The notes below the pieces were generated by a model. It saw nothing but the letters and a program-made list of their open reading frames with translations, was not told where the DNA came from and did not search any database. From RQOF01 sp964461135 (lineage in GTDB: Bacteria > Calditrichota > Calditrichia > RBG-13-44-9): a stretch of DNA of 37,372 nt. The DNA lies in NCBI GenBank assembly GCA_964461135.1, contig CAYWTB010000040.1, forward strand, positions 1-37,372, read 5' to 3'. Position numbers and translations under genes: made by a program. Shown here piece after piece: positions 7,525-14,587 of this stretch (positions within the stretch are counted from its first letter, which is position 1; each line of letters opens with the position of its first letter).

Positions 7525-8556
7525 ATGTCAAAACAGGCCATGAAAGAAATCCCGGTCGGTCAGGGAGGGACCGGTTTTTGTATTATCCGCAAAAAAGAGT
7601 TGAAACGAAAAAAGAATGGAGAGCCGTATTTAAAATTGGAGCTTGGAGACAGCAGTGGCCGATTGCCGGCTAAGATCTGGAAAGGAGCTGAGAATTTGTT
7701 TAACCGCCTTAATGTAGGTCAGATGGTGCGCATCCAGGGTAAAATTCGTACGTACAGGAATGTAAAAGAATTAAGGATAGAGCGGTTGCGCATAGCCGAC
7801 CAGCAGAAAGCTGCTGAATACAGTAATCTGATCCCCACCAGCAGGAAAGATGTTTCACAATTAAGGCAACGGTTGGAAAAGCATATTAAGACAATCCGGA
7901 ATGTTCATCTAAATAATTTAATTTCGGTAATTTTTCAGGGTGAAGAATCGCTGGATAATTACCTTAAAATGCCTTCGGGAAAACTATGGCATCACAATTA
8001 TCTTTATGGGAATCTGGAGCATCTGCAATGCCTACTGGATCTGGCGGATGTCGTTTGCCATCATTACGACCGAATCAACAGGGATCTTTTAAAAGCTGCA
8101 ATTGTTCTGCACAATCTGGGGAATACAATGGAATTTACCAGGGATGGATTTATCGATTATTCCACCAGTGGCCGGTTGCTGGGCCATTCATTTCTGGCAT
8201 TAAGTGAGGTGCGCAATGCCATAAGACGGATTACCGATTTTCCGGAAGAACTGAAAATTCAGCTATTTCATATCATCGGTAGTCAGGAAAACGGTCCGGA
8301 AAAAAGCAGCAGCGTGGTACCCATGACATTTGAGGCCATTATCCTGAGTCTTCTGAAACACACCGACATGCAGGTAAATGCTGCCGCCCGAATACTGAAC
8401 TATGATAGGATCCCCGGAAGTCCCTGGACGAAATTCAATTCACTTTTCCACAGATTTTTATACACCGGTGAAATGAAGCAGCGGGGCGAATCAGAGGAGG
8501 CAGTACCGGATGACGGACTGATGGATCAGGCGGTGGATAACGCCGGGATCAATTGA
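7525..8556 (+). CDS. YhaM-like OB-fold/HD protein with degenerate HD site
   Basis: A 343-residue protein with the layout of the YhaM/CbfA 3'-5' exoribonuclease family: an OB-fold at about residues 10-92 that would bind nucleic acid, then a helical HD domain at about 150-300. The ATG at 7525 was chosen because GGAGGGAGA lies just upstream; an ATG at 7510 is in the same frame but overlaps that site. The HD domain keeps His157 and His166 (EHL) and GRLLGH, but the defining His-Asp pair is His196-Asn197 (VLHNLGN where HDIGK is normal), and the later metal-binding SHHG motif reads SQEN (253-256). Metal-dependent nuclease activity is therefore doubtful. It may be an RNA-binding protein that kept the fold. 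Its stop codon overlaps that of the convergent receiver gene. Confidence 0.75.
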   Translation: MSKQAMKEIPVGQGGTGFCIIRKKELKRKKNGEPYLKLELGDSSGRLPAKIWKGAENLFNRLNVGQMVRIQGKIRTYRNVKELRIERLRIADQQKAAEYSNLIPTSRKDVSQLRQRLEKHIKTIRNVHLNNLISVIFQGEESLDNYLKMPSGKLWHHNYLYGNLEHLQCLLDLADVVCHHYDRINRDLLKAAIVLHNLGNTMEFTRDGFIDYSTSGRLLGHSFLALSEVRNAIRRITDFPEELKIQLFHIIGSQENGPEKSSSVVPMTFEAIILSLLKHTDMQVNAAARILNYDRIPGSPWTKFNSLFHRFLYTGEMKQRGESEEAVPDDGLMDQAVDNAGIN

Positions 8557-8923
8557 CGTACATACTTCTGAAATTGATCCATCTTTCCACCAGGTGGCGG
8601 AAATTTTTTATTTTAAAAGGTTCAACCAGGTAGTCAAGGTGGGGTAACTGGTGATAGCGCTTTAAAATATCACGTGAATACATATTTGATATAAGAATGA
8701 TCGGAATTTTATTGAACTGATCATTTTCCTTGATTTCTTCCAGCAGCTCTATATGAGAGGGATTATTGACATTGATGATCAGAAGGGATGGTTTCACATC
8801 CTTTATACTGTCCAGAGAAAGTGATTTGCTGTTTTGCAAATAGGTTTTATAACGGTACGTACTGAGTAAATCCTGAATCAATTTTGCCCGGTCACTGGTG
8901 TTTTCATAAACCATTACTCTCAT
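8549..8923 (-). CDS. Receiver-like protein lacking the phospho-acceptor Asp
   Basis: A 124-residue stand-alone CheY-like protein. The fold is recognisable from LLIINVNNPSHIELLEEI (strand 3 and helix 3), KIPIILIS (strand 4) and LDYLVEPF (strand 5). Three of the residues needed for phosphotransfer differ: the acceptor Asp is Asn51, the strand-5 Lys is Glu101 (LVEPF rather than LVKPF), and the acidic pair after strand 1 reads YEN. It should act as a pseudo-receiver, perhaps by binding a partner constitutively. A good ribosome binding site (AAGGAGAT) precedes the ATG, and a sigma-54-like promoter lies about 40-50 bases upstream. The neighbouring two-component genes suggest it belongs to that circuit. 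Confidence 0.75.
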   Translation of the reverse strand: MRVMVYENTSDRAKLIQDLLSTYRYKTYLQNSKSLSLDSIKDVKPSLLIINVNNPSHIELLEEIKENDQFNKIPIILISNMYSRDILKRYHQLPHLDYLVEPFKIKNFRHLVERWINFRSMYVN

Positions 8924-8960
8924 AATATCTCCTTACGTAATAATGACAAAGAGATAATAA

Positions 8961-8975
8961 TCAAATACTCTGCCA
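8961..8975 (-). promoter_or_regulatory. Sigma-54-like promoter before the pseudo-receiver gene
   Basis: Read on the minus strand the element is TGGCAGAGTATTTGA. It has GG at -24 and TTG at the position of the -12 TTGC box, with the exact spacing of the consensus TGGCAC-N5-TTGC; only the final C is A. Transcription would start about 12 bases further on, near 8950, leaving a short leader with AAGGAGAT before the ATG at 8923. The adjacent NtrC-type activator gene makes sigma-54 control plausible. Confidence 0.5.
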
Positions 8976-9122
8976 ATTAAAAACGGCGTATGTTTATGAT
9001 AAACAACAACATGCATCGTATCAAGATGTAAGATGCTGTTATTATACGATTTATGGTGGCTTGTGCTGTGATTGGATTGCGGTTTGTACAATCCGGGAGG
9101 AAATCGATTGTAATAAATACAA

Positions 9123-10469
9123 TCAGAGACCTTTTAATTTACTTACCAGTGTGCGGAAATTGATGTTCAGTAACTTACAGGCTTCTTTTTTATTGTTGTT
9201 TTTCTGATCAAGCACCATACGGACATATATTCGTGTTACTTCCTCCAGAGTCAGTTCGTTTGCAAGTGCCTTGTCCAGAAAATTGTCGGACTGTTCAATC
9301 AGATCAGGTGGCAAATCGGCAATATCTATGGTTTCGCTGCCGGTTATTATCAGCCGCTTAAGCAGATTTTCCAATTCACGGACATTGCCTTCCCAGCGAA
9401 GATGGGATAAAAAGGCAACCGTCCGGCTGGTGATATGGGGAATGGTCAGATTATTATCTTCGCAGAAATTGACCATGATGTGGTGAACAATGGCCGGAAT
9501 ATCATCCGGACGTTCACGCAGAGGCGGAATGTGAATGGGGATAACGTTAATGCGATAATACAGGTCTTCTCTGAATTTTTTCTGTTCAATCAGGCCTGGC
9601 AGATACTTATTAGTAGCAGTAATTAAACGGAAATTGGTATAGACCTCTTTCTCCGCTCCCAGACGGTAAAATTTCTTTTCCTCCAGTGCCCGTAAAAGTT
9701 TTGCCTGAAGTTCCATGGGCATGTCACCGATCTCATCCAGAAATACGAATCCATCCTGTGCCAGTTCCAATTTACCGCGGGTGGTCTTTACCGCCCCGGT
9801 GAAGGCTCCCTTTTCATATCCGAACATTTCACTTTCCAGGAGATTGGCGGGCAGTGCCGCACAATTGATGGCCACAAATTTCTCAGGATCAATTCCACTT
9901 CGCTTGTGTATTCTCCGTGCAATGACTTCTTTGCCCACTCCCGATTCTCCCGTAATCAGGACAGGCTCCGAACTGTCCTTTATCTTTTCTATCAGGTTCA
10001 GAATGCGCTGCATGGACTGGCTGACAGCTACCAGATCTTCCGTATCAATATTACCTTTTAGTTTAGAACGCAGTTCTGAGTTCTCTCTTTCCAGTTTCAG
10101 CATGCGAAGTGCCTGTTTAATGAGATGCGGAAGTTCCTCTTCAATGTTTTCCCCTTTTGAGAAATACGAGTAGGCACCCCGTTTCTGTGCTTCCAGAGCA
10201 AATTCGTGGTCTTTAAATGAGGTTACCACAATTATCTTGGCATCATGCCCTTTTTTAATCAAGTCGTCTAGCAGATGGAGCCCATCCTGGATATTGGGCA
10301 GTCCAAGATCCAGTATGATCAGATCAGGTATCAATTCATCAAAGCGCTGCAGGGCCTCACTTTTGTTAAAAGCTAACAGAAGTTCGTATTGGTCGCTTAT
10401 CCAGCGTCGGTAACTCTCCGCCCACATGACGTTATCTTCAATGATTAATATTTTCATCTTATTGAGCAT
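9123..10469 (-). CDS. NtrC-family sigma-54-dependent response regulator
   Basis: A 448-residue transcription activator with three domains. The receiver (about 5-120) has Glu11-Asp12, the phospho-acceptor Asp54 (ILDLGLP), the signalling Thr (VVTS) and Lys105. The AAA+ domain (about 145-375) has Walker A GESGVGK (174-180), the sigma-54 contact loop GAFTGA (221-226) and Walker B FLDEIGD (Asp245-Glu246). The C-terminal Fis-like helix-turn-helix (about 405-448) includes NNKKEACKLLNINFRTLV. A ribosome binding site (AAGGA) precedes the chosen ATG. The gene follows the histidine kinase by 10 bases and is its likely partner. It would drive ATP-dependent opening at sigma-54 promoters, possibly including the one at 8961-8975. 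Confidence 0.93.
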   Translation of the reverse strand: MLNKMKILIIEDNVMWAESYRRWISDQYELLLAFNKSEALQRFDELIPDLIILDLGLPNIQDGLHLLDDLIKKGHDAKIIVVTSFKDHEFALEAQKRGAYSYFSKGENIEEELPHLIKQALRMLKLERENSELRSKLKGNIDTEDLVAVSQSMQRILNLIEKIKDSSEPVLITGESGVGKEVIARRIHKRSGIDPEKFVAINCAALPANLLESEMFGYEKGAFTGAVKTTRGKLELAQDGFVFLDEIGDMPMELQAKLLRALEEKKFYRLGAEKEVYTNFRLITATNKYLPGLIEQKKFREDLYYRINVIPIHIPPLRERPDDIPAIVHHIMVNFCEDNNLTIPHITSRTVAFLSHLRWEGNVRELENLLKRLIITGSETIDIADLPPDLIEQSDNFLDKALANELTLEEVTRIYVRMVLDQKNNNKKEACKLLNINFRTLVSKLKGL

Positions 10470-10479
10470 ATATGGATCC

Positions 10480-12495
10480 TTACCTCAAGTATGGCAACCG
10501 GATGTTGAAAATGGTTCCTTTACCTTCTTTACTGGTCACGTCAATAAAGCCTTTATGGCGGGTAATGATCTGTTTTACGATTGCCAGACCCAGTCCGCTT
10601 CCCCCCAGATTCTTGCGGGTGGTAAAAAAAGGGTCGAAAATTTTTTCTAAAAAATCTTCCGGGATACCATCGCCATCGTCCAGGATTTCAATATAAAGCC
10701 AGGTATTCCTGCGGAAATTTGAGAGAGGCCGCAATGGCCGTGTAGAAATTTTTAAACGCCCCCCCTTTTCTGCCATGGCAGTAATGCTGTTCTCAAACAG
10801 ATTTGTAAAGACCCGCCGCATCTGATCTATATCCACATTGATTTGAGGAACACTATCCGAATAGTGTCTTTCAATTTGTATGGAAGGATGTGTTTGAATC
10901 AGGTCAAGTGACATGTCAATCAGTTCATTAATATTGACCGGACTTAAACGCAGATCTTTCGGACGTGCATAGTTCAGCAGGTCCTTTACCATCTTTTCCA
11001 TACTGTCCGCAAGCAGCCGCAGCTGATTATCTAAATTATTCTGCAGTTTTACGAGAGCGATAAAAGACTGAAAATCATGGGCCAGTTGTGAAGCGAGCAT
11101 CCCCAGATCCGCCATTTTCTGAGATTGCACAACCTTTTGAATTTCCTGTATGTTTTGAAAAGCATATGACGCTTTGAGTGCCAGGAATTTTGCAAACCTG
11201 AGATCTTTTTTGGTAATTCTGAGGTATTTCCTATCGCCACCCAGCAAAATGAAACCCAATAGAGTATTTTGTGAGCTCATAGGTATTACCAGATAAATAT
11301 TTTGTCTGTCCATGGTCTGATATAGAGCAGACTGAGGAGAAAGTTCAAATTTGTTTATTAGAACCCGGTTAAACTCCAGGGTTTCAATAAAAGGGGAATG
11401 GGTGGTTGAAATGAGCGTCTCCAGCTCTTCTTTTACGAATCCGTTCAAGTAGGCAATCTGATAGGGTTTCACATCAAAACGGGAAGTGATTACCGAACTT
11501 TTTGTGCATCTCAGTACTTTAAGGGATAGTTCCCCGATAAATTGAGCCAATGCTTCACTGTCAATATATTTTTCTGTCTCACTGAGAAGAATTTCCAGTT
11601 CCTCATCTAAATCATATTCCGCATCCAGGGTATTCTGTCGGATTTTAGTAGCGGCATATAAACTGATTGCCTGGAAAATCAGTAATAATCCCAGGAACAT
11701 CGGAATCGCAATCAGATAGAGAGAGAGGTTCCGTTTCGGTAGCAAAAATGAGGTCAGAATGACAAATATACCGGAAAGCAGGAAAAAGGAGATGGAACGG
11801 ATAACATTTTCGTCAAAATCAATCATTTGAAATTTGAATGCCAAAGAGACTATAGCCAGGCCCAGGACAGGATAGCTCAGGTAAATTAATGGATGAAACA
11901 CATCCCACAGGGGCAGCAGCTTCAAAACGGTAAATGCCAGTATGACAACTGGTAATACAACCGAAAGTAAATATCTGATGTTATCCAGATCGGTTTGTCT
12001 TTTCTCACTCTGGTATTTCTTCAAAAAGTTAAATAGAATAAATCCGAAGGTTACATAAAAATATAATACCGTGGGCCAGTAAAAAACAGTGTAAGCAGGA
12101 AATAGTACTCCGTGGCTTTTAACAATCCTATCAATCATGAGGCCGGTTAATCCAAAAATGCCTAATAGCGTACTTACGCCGAAGAAGAGAATATTTAAGG
12201 TTGTAAACCGTGGAATTTTAGATCCGGACAGATATGTCTGGCTGAGATAAATAAGAATGGGAGGGATAAATACTTCGGCAACGTAATGAACCTTTGTAAC
12301 TGTGGGGGTAAAAGAATATATCCGGCCGGTCAGGAAAAAAAGAATACAGATTTCCACCAGCATCATCAGAAAATTAAGATAGACGAACAGGGGGGACAGG
12401 ATAGACCCCACACCCTGACGATAAATGGTAATTATGGTCCACAGGTGCATTACTATGATTAGAGCCAGGATAAATCCGCTCACATTTGCTGACAT
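10480..12495 (-). CDS. Membrane histidine kinase (PrsK-like architecture)
   Basis: A sensor kinase of 671 residues from the start chosen at 12495 (MSANVSGF...). A longer frame to 12624 overlaps mazG and its extra N-terminus looks non-coding. The first 300 residues form about eight membrane helices. A GAF-like region spans about 330-440, then the dimerisation/phosphorylation helix with His473 (ASQLAHDFQSF). The ATP-binding domain shows the N box (TNLFENSITAM), G1 (DDGDGIP), F box (FDPFFTTR) and G2 (GSGLGLAIV). The order multi-helix membrane domain, GAF, kinase core, paired with an NtrC-type regulator, resembles the PrsK/PrsR pair of exosortase-carrying bacteria. No exosortase or PEP-CTERM gene is visible here, so that is only an architectural comparison. 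The signal is unknown. Confidence 0.88.
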   Translation of the reverse strand: MSANVSGFILALIIVMHLWTIITIYRQGVGSILSPLFVYLNFLMMLVEICILFFLTGRIYSFTPTVTKVHYVAEVFIPPILIYLSQTYLSGSKIPRFTTLNILFFGVSTLLGIFGLTGLMIDRIVKSHGVLFPAYTVFYWPTVLYFYVTFGFILFNFLKKYQSEKRQTDLDNIRYLLSVVLPVVILAFTVLKLLPLWDVFHPLIYLSYPVLGLAIVSLAFKFQMIDFDENVIRSISFFLLSGIFVILTSFLLPKRNLSLYLIAIPMFLGLLLIFQAISLYAATKIRQNTLDAEYDLDEELEILLSETEKYIDSEALAQFIGELSLKVLRCTKSSVITSRFDVKPYQIAYLNGFVKEELETLISTTHSPFIETLEFNRVLINKFELSPQSALYQTMDRQNIYLVIPMSSQNTLLGFILLGGDRKYLRITKKDLRFAKFLALKASYAFQNIQEIQKVVQSQKMADLGMLASQLAHDFQSFIALVKLQNNLDNQLRLLADSMEKMVKDLLNYARPKDLRLSPVNINELIDMSLDLIQTHPSIQIERHYSDSVPQINVDIDQMRRVFTNLFENSITAMAEKGGRLKISTRPLRPLSNFRRNTWLYIEILDDGDGIPEDFLEKIFDPFFTTRKNLGGSGLGLAIVKQIITRHKGFIDVTSKEGKGTIFNIRLPYLR

Positions 12496-12511
12496 ATGAA
12501 GATGGGTCCGG

Positions 12512-13279
12512 TTATAAATATTCTTTTGATTCGTCCCACAATTTATCCATCTCTTCCAGAGATGATTGATAGACGGTTTTGTTCTGATCCGCCAGTTTTC
12601 TTTCGATATACTGAAAACGTGCAATAAATTTGTTTATGGTTTTTCGCAGAGCATCTTCTGCATTCATATTCTGGAAACGCGCCAGATTTACCAGTGAAAA
12701 AAACAGATCTCCCAACTCGGATTCCAGTTCTTCGGGATTTTTTTTTTGCAGGGCCATTTCCATTTCGGAAATTTCTTCCCGGATTTTCTCTATAACTCCA
12801 CTGACCTTCGGCCAGTCAAATCCAATATTGGCAGCTTTATCCTGAATGCGCTGGGCCCGTAAAAGACCACTTAGGTTCCGGGGTACGCCTTCCAGCAGAG
12901 ACTGACGTTTTTCTTCATTTATTTTAATTTTCTCCCAGTTATTTTTAACCTGATGCTCGTCCTTTACTTCCACCGTACCAAAAACATGCGGATGTCGCCG
13001 GATCAGTTTTTCATTGATATGCCGCAACACATCTACCAGCAGGAACTGATTTTTTTCCCGGGCAATTTCCGCCTGAAATACAATCTGAAGCATCAGATCA
13101 CCCAGTTCTTTCTTCAGTTCATCCCAATTCTCATTATCGATGGCTTCCACGGTTTCATAAGCTTCCTCCAGGATATATTGACGCAGTGACTGAGGAGTCT
13201 GTTTTTGGTCCCAGGGACATTCCCGACGCAAACGTTCCATGATGGATACCAACCGTAAAAATTCATGTTGCTCAGACAT
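12512..13279 (-). CDS. mazG: Nucleoside triphosphate pyrophosphohydrolase MazG
   Basis: A 255-residue all-alpha NTP pyrophosphatase that converts NTPs and dNTPs to monophosphates plus pyrophosphate, cleaning non-standard nucleotides and modulating nucleotide-based stress signals. Two tandem MazG domains are present. The N-terminal one has CPWDQKQTPQSLRQYILEEA and the metal-binding EEAYE and ELGDLMLQ motifs. The C-terminal one (about 165-235) has ELESELGDLFFSLVNLAR. Length and order match full-size MazG. It is the first gene of a minus-strand run continuing into the histidine kinase 16 bases later. The very AT-rich region upstream (13280-13580) should contain its promoter. Confidence 0.93.
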   Translation of the reverse strand: MSEQHEFLRLVSIMERLRRECPWDQKQTPQSLRQYILEEAYETVEAIDNENWDELKKELGDLMLQIVFQAEIAREKNQFLLVDVLRHINEKLIRRHPHVFGTVEVKDEHQVKNNWEKIKINEEKRQSLLEGVPRNLSGLLRAQRIQDKAANIGFDWPKVSGVIEKIREEISEMEMALQKKNPEELESELGDLFFSLVNLARFQNMNAEDALRKTINKFIARFQYIERKLADQNKTVYQSSLEEMDKLWDESKEYL

Positions 13280-13580
13280 TTACATCTCCGATTGTATTTT
13301 TTGCAATCAAATTTATGACATTATATTGATTATTAAAATAAAAAATGTAAGAAAATCATTCTAACTCTTCTGAAGATGTGAAGTTAATCGATAATTAAGT
13401 AATAAGAGATAACTTTGAAGTTTCTCGTATTTTTAAATATTTAATTATTTCAATTATTTATAAAAAATAAAATTTAATAATGATACATTATTAATATGTC
13501 TATTTGTGATAAATAATATTATCTATTGGTTTTATGGCGGCAAATTGATAATTTTTACACGTTCTTAAGATGGCTTACTC
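13280..13580. other. AT-rich divergent promoter region
   Basis: About 300 bases between the divergent mazG and CoA-binding genes, strongly AT-rich and without an open frame. Promoters for both directions must lie here. Many A/T runs make single -10 boxes uninformative. A 9-bp perfect inverted repeat at 13474-13494 is listed separately. Confidence 0.55.
13474..13494. repeat. 9-bp inverted repeat, possible operator
   Basis: TTAATAATG (13474-13482), a 3-base spacer and CATTATTAA (13486-13494) form a perfect palindrome in the mazG/CoA-binding divergent region. The size suits a dimeric regulator site, but AT-rich DNA produces such repeats by chance fairly often. Confidence 0.3.
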
Positions 13581-13991
13581 ATGAATTCAGATAAAATAAA
13601 TTCCAATATACCCCATATTCTGGCTGATTATCGGAAAATAGCCGTAGTTGGAATTTCTGCAAAACCATACCGTGATTCCCATAATATAGCACTATTTATG
13701 AAAAATCATGGATGTAAGATTTTTCCGGTTAACCCGAATTATGACACGGTTTTGGGTCGTCCCTGTTATCCGTCTCTGTTGGATATCCCGGTAAAAATTG
13801 AGCTGGTAGATATATTCAGGAGGTCGGAGACTGTTATGCCGGTGATAGAGGAGGCCATTCAGATAGGAGCAAAGGCTGTGTGGATGCAACTTGGAGTTAT
13901 CAATAATGATGCTGCGCAAAAAGGCCTTGCCGCGGGTCTGGAAGTGGTAATGGACCGCTGCTGGAAAGTTGAATATTTAAAACGCAAGTAG
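13581..13991 (+). CDS. CoA-binding domain protein (YccU-type)
   Basis: A 136-residue single-domain Rossmann protein of the CoA_binding family (COG1832, YccU-like). The nucleotide-binding strand and turn is IAVVGISAKPYRDSHNIA near residue 20, followed by KNHGCKIFPVNPNYDTVLG and VDIFRRSE, and the C-terminal MDRCWKVEY, all typical of the family. It should bind coenzyme A or an acyl-CoA; no enzymatic role is established for these small proteins. Length is normal. It is transcribed away from mazG across an AT-rich promoter region. Confidence 0.88.
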   Translation: MNSDKINSNIPHILADYRKIAVVGISAKPYRDSHNIALFMKNHGCKIFPVNPNYDTVLGRPCYPSLLDIPVKIELVDIFRRSETVMPVIEEAIQIGAKAVWMQLGVINNDAAQKGLAAGLEVVMDRCWKVEYLKRK

Positions 13992-14028
13992 TTTAGTCCA
14001 TAAATAACAGAAAGTGTTCTTGTATAAA

Positions 14029-14273
14029 ATGTTTGACCTTGGAATTTTTATAATTTTCATTTTTGCTTATTTGCTGATAGTCGTGAAGTTCGGTGGTTTT
14101 CTCTGAAACATCGGTGGAAGAAGTTGCTCCGTGAAGAGCAAAAAGAACAAAGGATAAGCCGAGTTTTCTCAACCCGGAAATCCGATTTAAAATACCAAAA
14201 TCCTCGTCCAACCGTTACATATAAACAGGATAAACATGAATATCCTGAGGAAAAAATTTTAAATTTTTTGTAA
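14029..14273 (+). pseudogene. Possible small membrane protein split by a frameshift
   Basis: An ATG at 14029 opens a 25-codon frame ending at a TGA (14104-14106): a short acidic start, then a hydrophobic helix (LGIFIIFIFAYLLIVV). In the -1 frame an uninterrupted, protein-like basic tail (KHRWKKLLREEQKEQRISRV) runs to a TAA at 14271-14273 but has no start codon of its own. Joining the two by restoring one missing base would give a protein of about 81 residues with one membrane helix and a basic, then polar, cytoplasmic tail. This could be a true frameshift mutation, a sequencing or assembly error, or chance. A TTG-initiated 72-codon frame on the other strand over the same bases looks less convincing. 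Confidence 0.3.
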
Positions 14274-14338
14274 CTTTCCTGTGGTAACTGAATTCAATAT
14301 AAGTAACAATATTATTGAATTTTATGGAGTAAAAGATT

Positions 14339-14542
14339 ATGCCATTATTTAAGTACCGCTGTCAAGACTGCCAGGAACAATTTGAAGAGCTGGTTTCATT
14401 CGCTCAGAGTACAGATATGGAATGTCCGAAGTGTGGCAGTCATCAGACCGAAAAGCTCGTTTCTTCTTTTGCCACATTGGGTAGAAGCAGTTCCGGGAAT
14501 TCATCGGGCAGCGGCTGCTCCGGCCGTGGTGGATTTACCTGA
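14339..14542 (+). CDS. FmdB-family zinc ribbon protein
   Basis: A 67-residue protein starting MPLFKYRCQDC, the typical start of the FmdB/CxxC regulatory-protein family. One zinc ribbon is formed by Cys8-x2-Cys11 and Cys29-x2-Cys32 (CPKCGS). The tail is the usual flexible Ser/Gly-rich sequence. GGAG lies 10 bases before the ATG. Proteins of this kind are widespread; the name comes from a proposed regulator of formamidase expression, and no general molecular role is settled. Confidence 0.9.
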   Translation: MPLFKYRCQDCQEQFEELVSFAQSTDMECPKCGSHQTEKLVSSFATLGRSSSGNSSGSGCSGRGGFT

Positions 14543-14556
14543 GCGTAACGAAGTAA

Positions 14557-14573
14557 GGTGACAGGCTGTCACC
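14557..14573. terminator. Hairpin between convergent genes
   Basis: GGTGACA (14557-14563), loop GGC, TGTCACC (14567-14573): a perfect 7-bp stem between the 3' ends of the FmdB gene (+) and the helix-hairpin-helix gene (-). There is no strong T-run on either side, so its role as a shared terminator is inferred from position. Confidence 0.5.
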
Positions 14574-14587
14574 CTCCGTTTCAATTC

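Noticed and set aside
10480..12624. Longer histidine kinase start at 12624
   Set aside because: It would overlap mazG by 113 bases, and the extra 43 residues are non-hydrophobic and unlike a sensor N-terminus.
13535..13549. Second sigma-54 element (TGGCGGCAAATTGAT)
   Set aside because: The distance between the GG and the TTG box is one base short of the strict -24/-12 spacing.
13993..14211. 72-codon minus-strand frame
   Set aside because: TTG start without ribosome binding site; the opposite strand has more protein-like content over the same bases.
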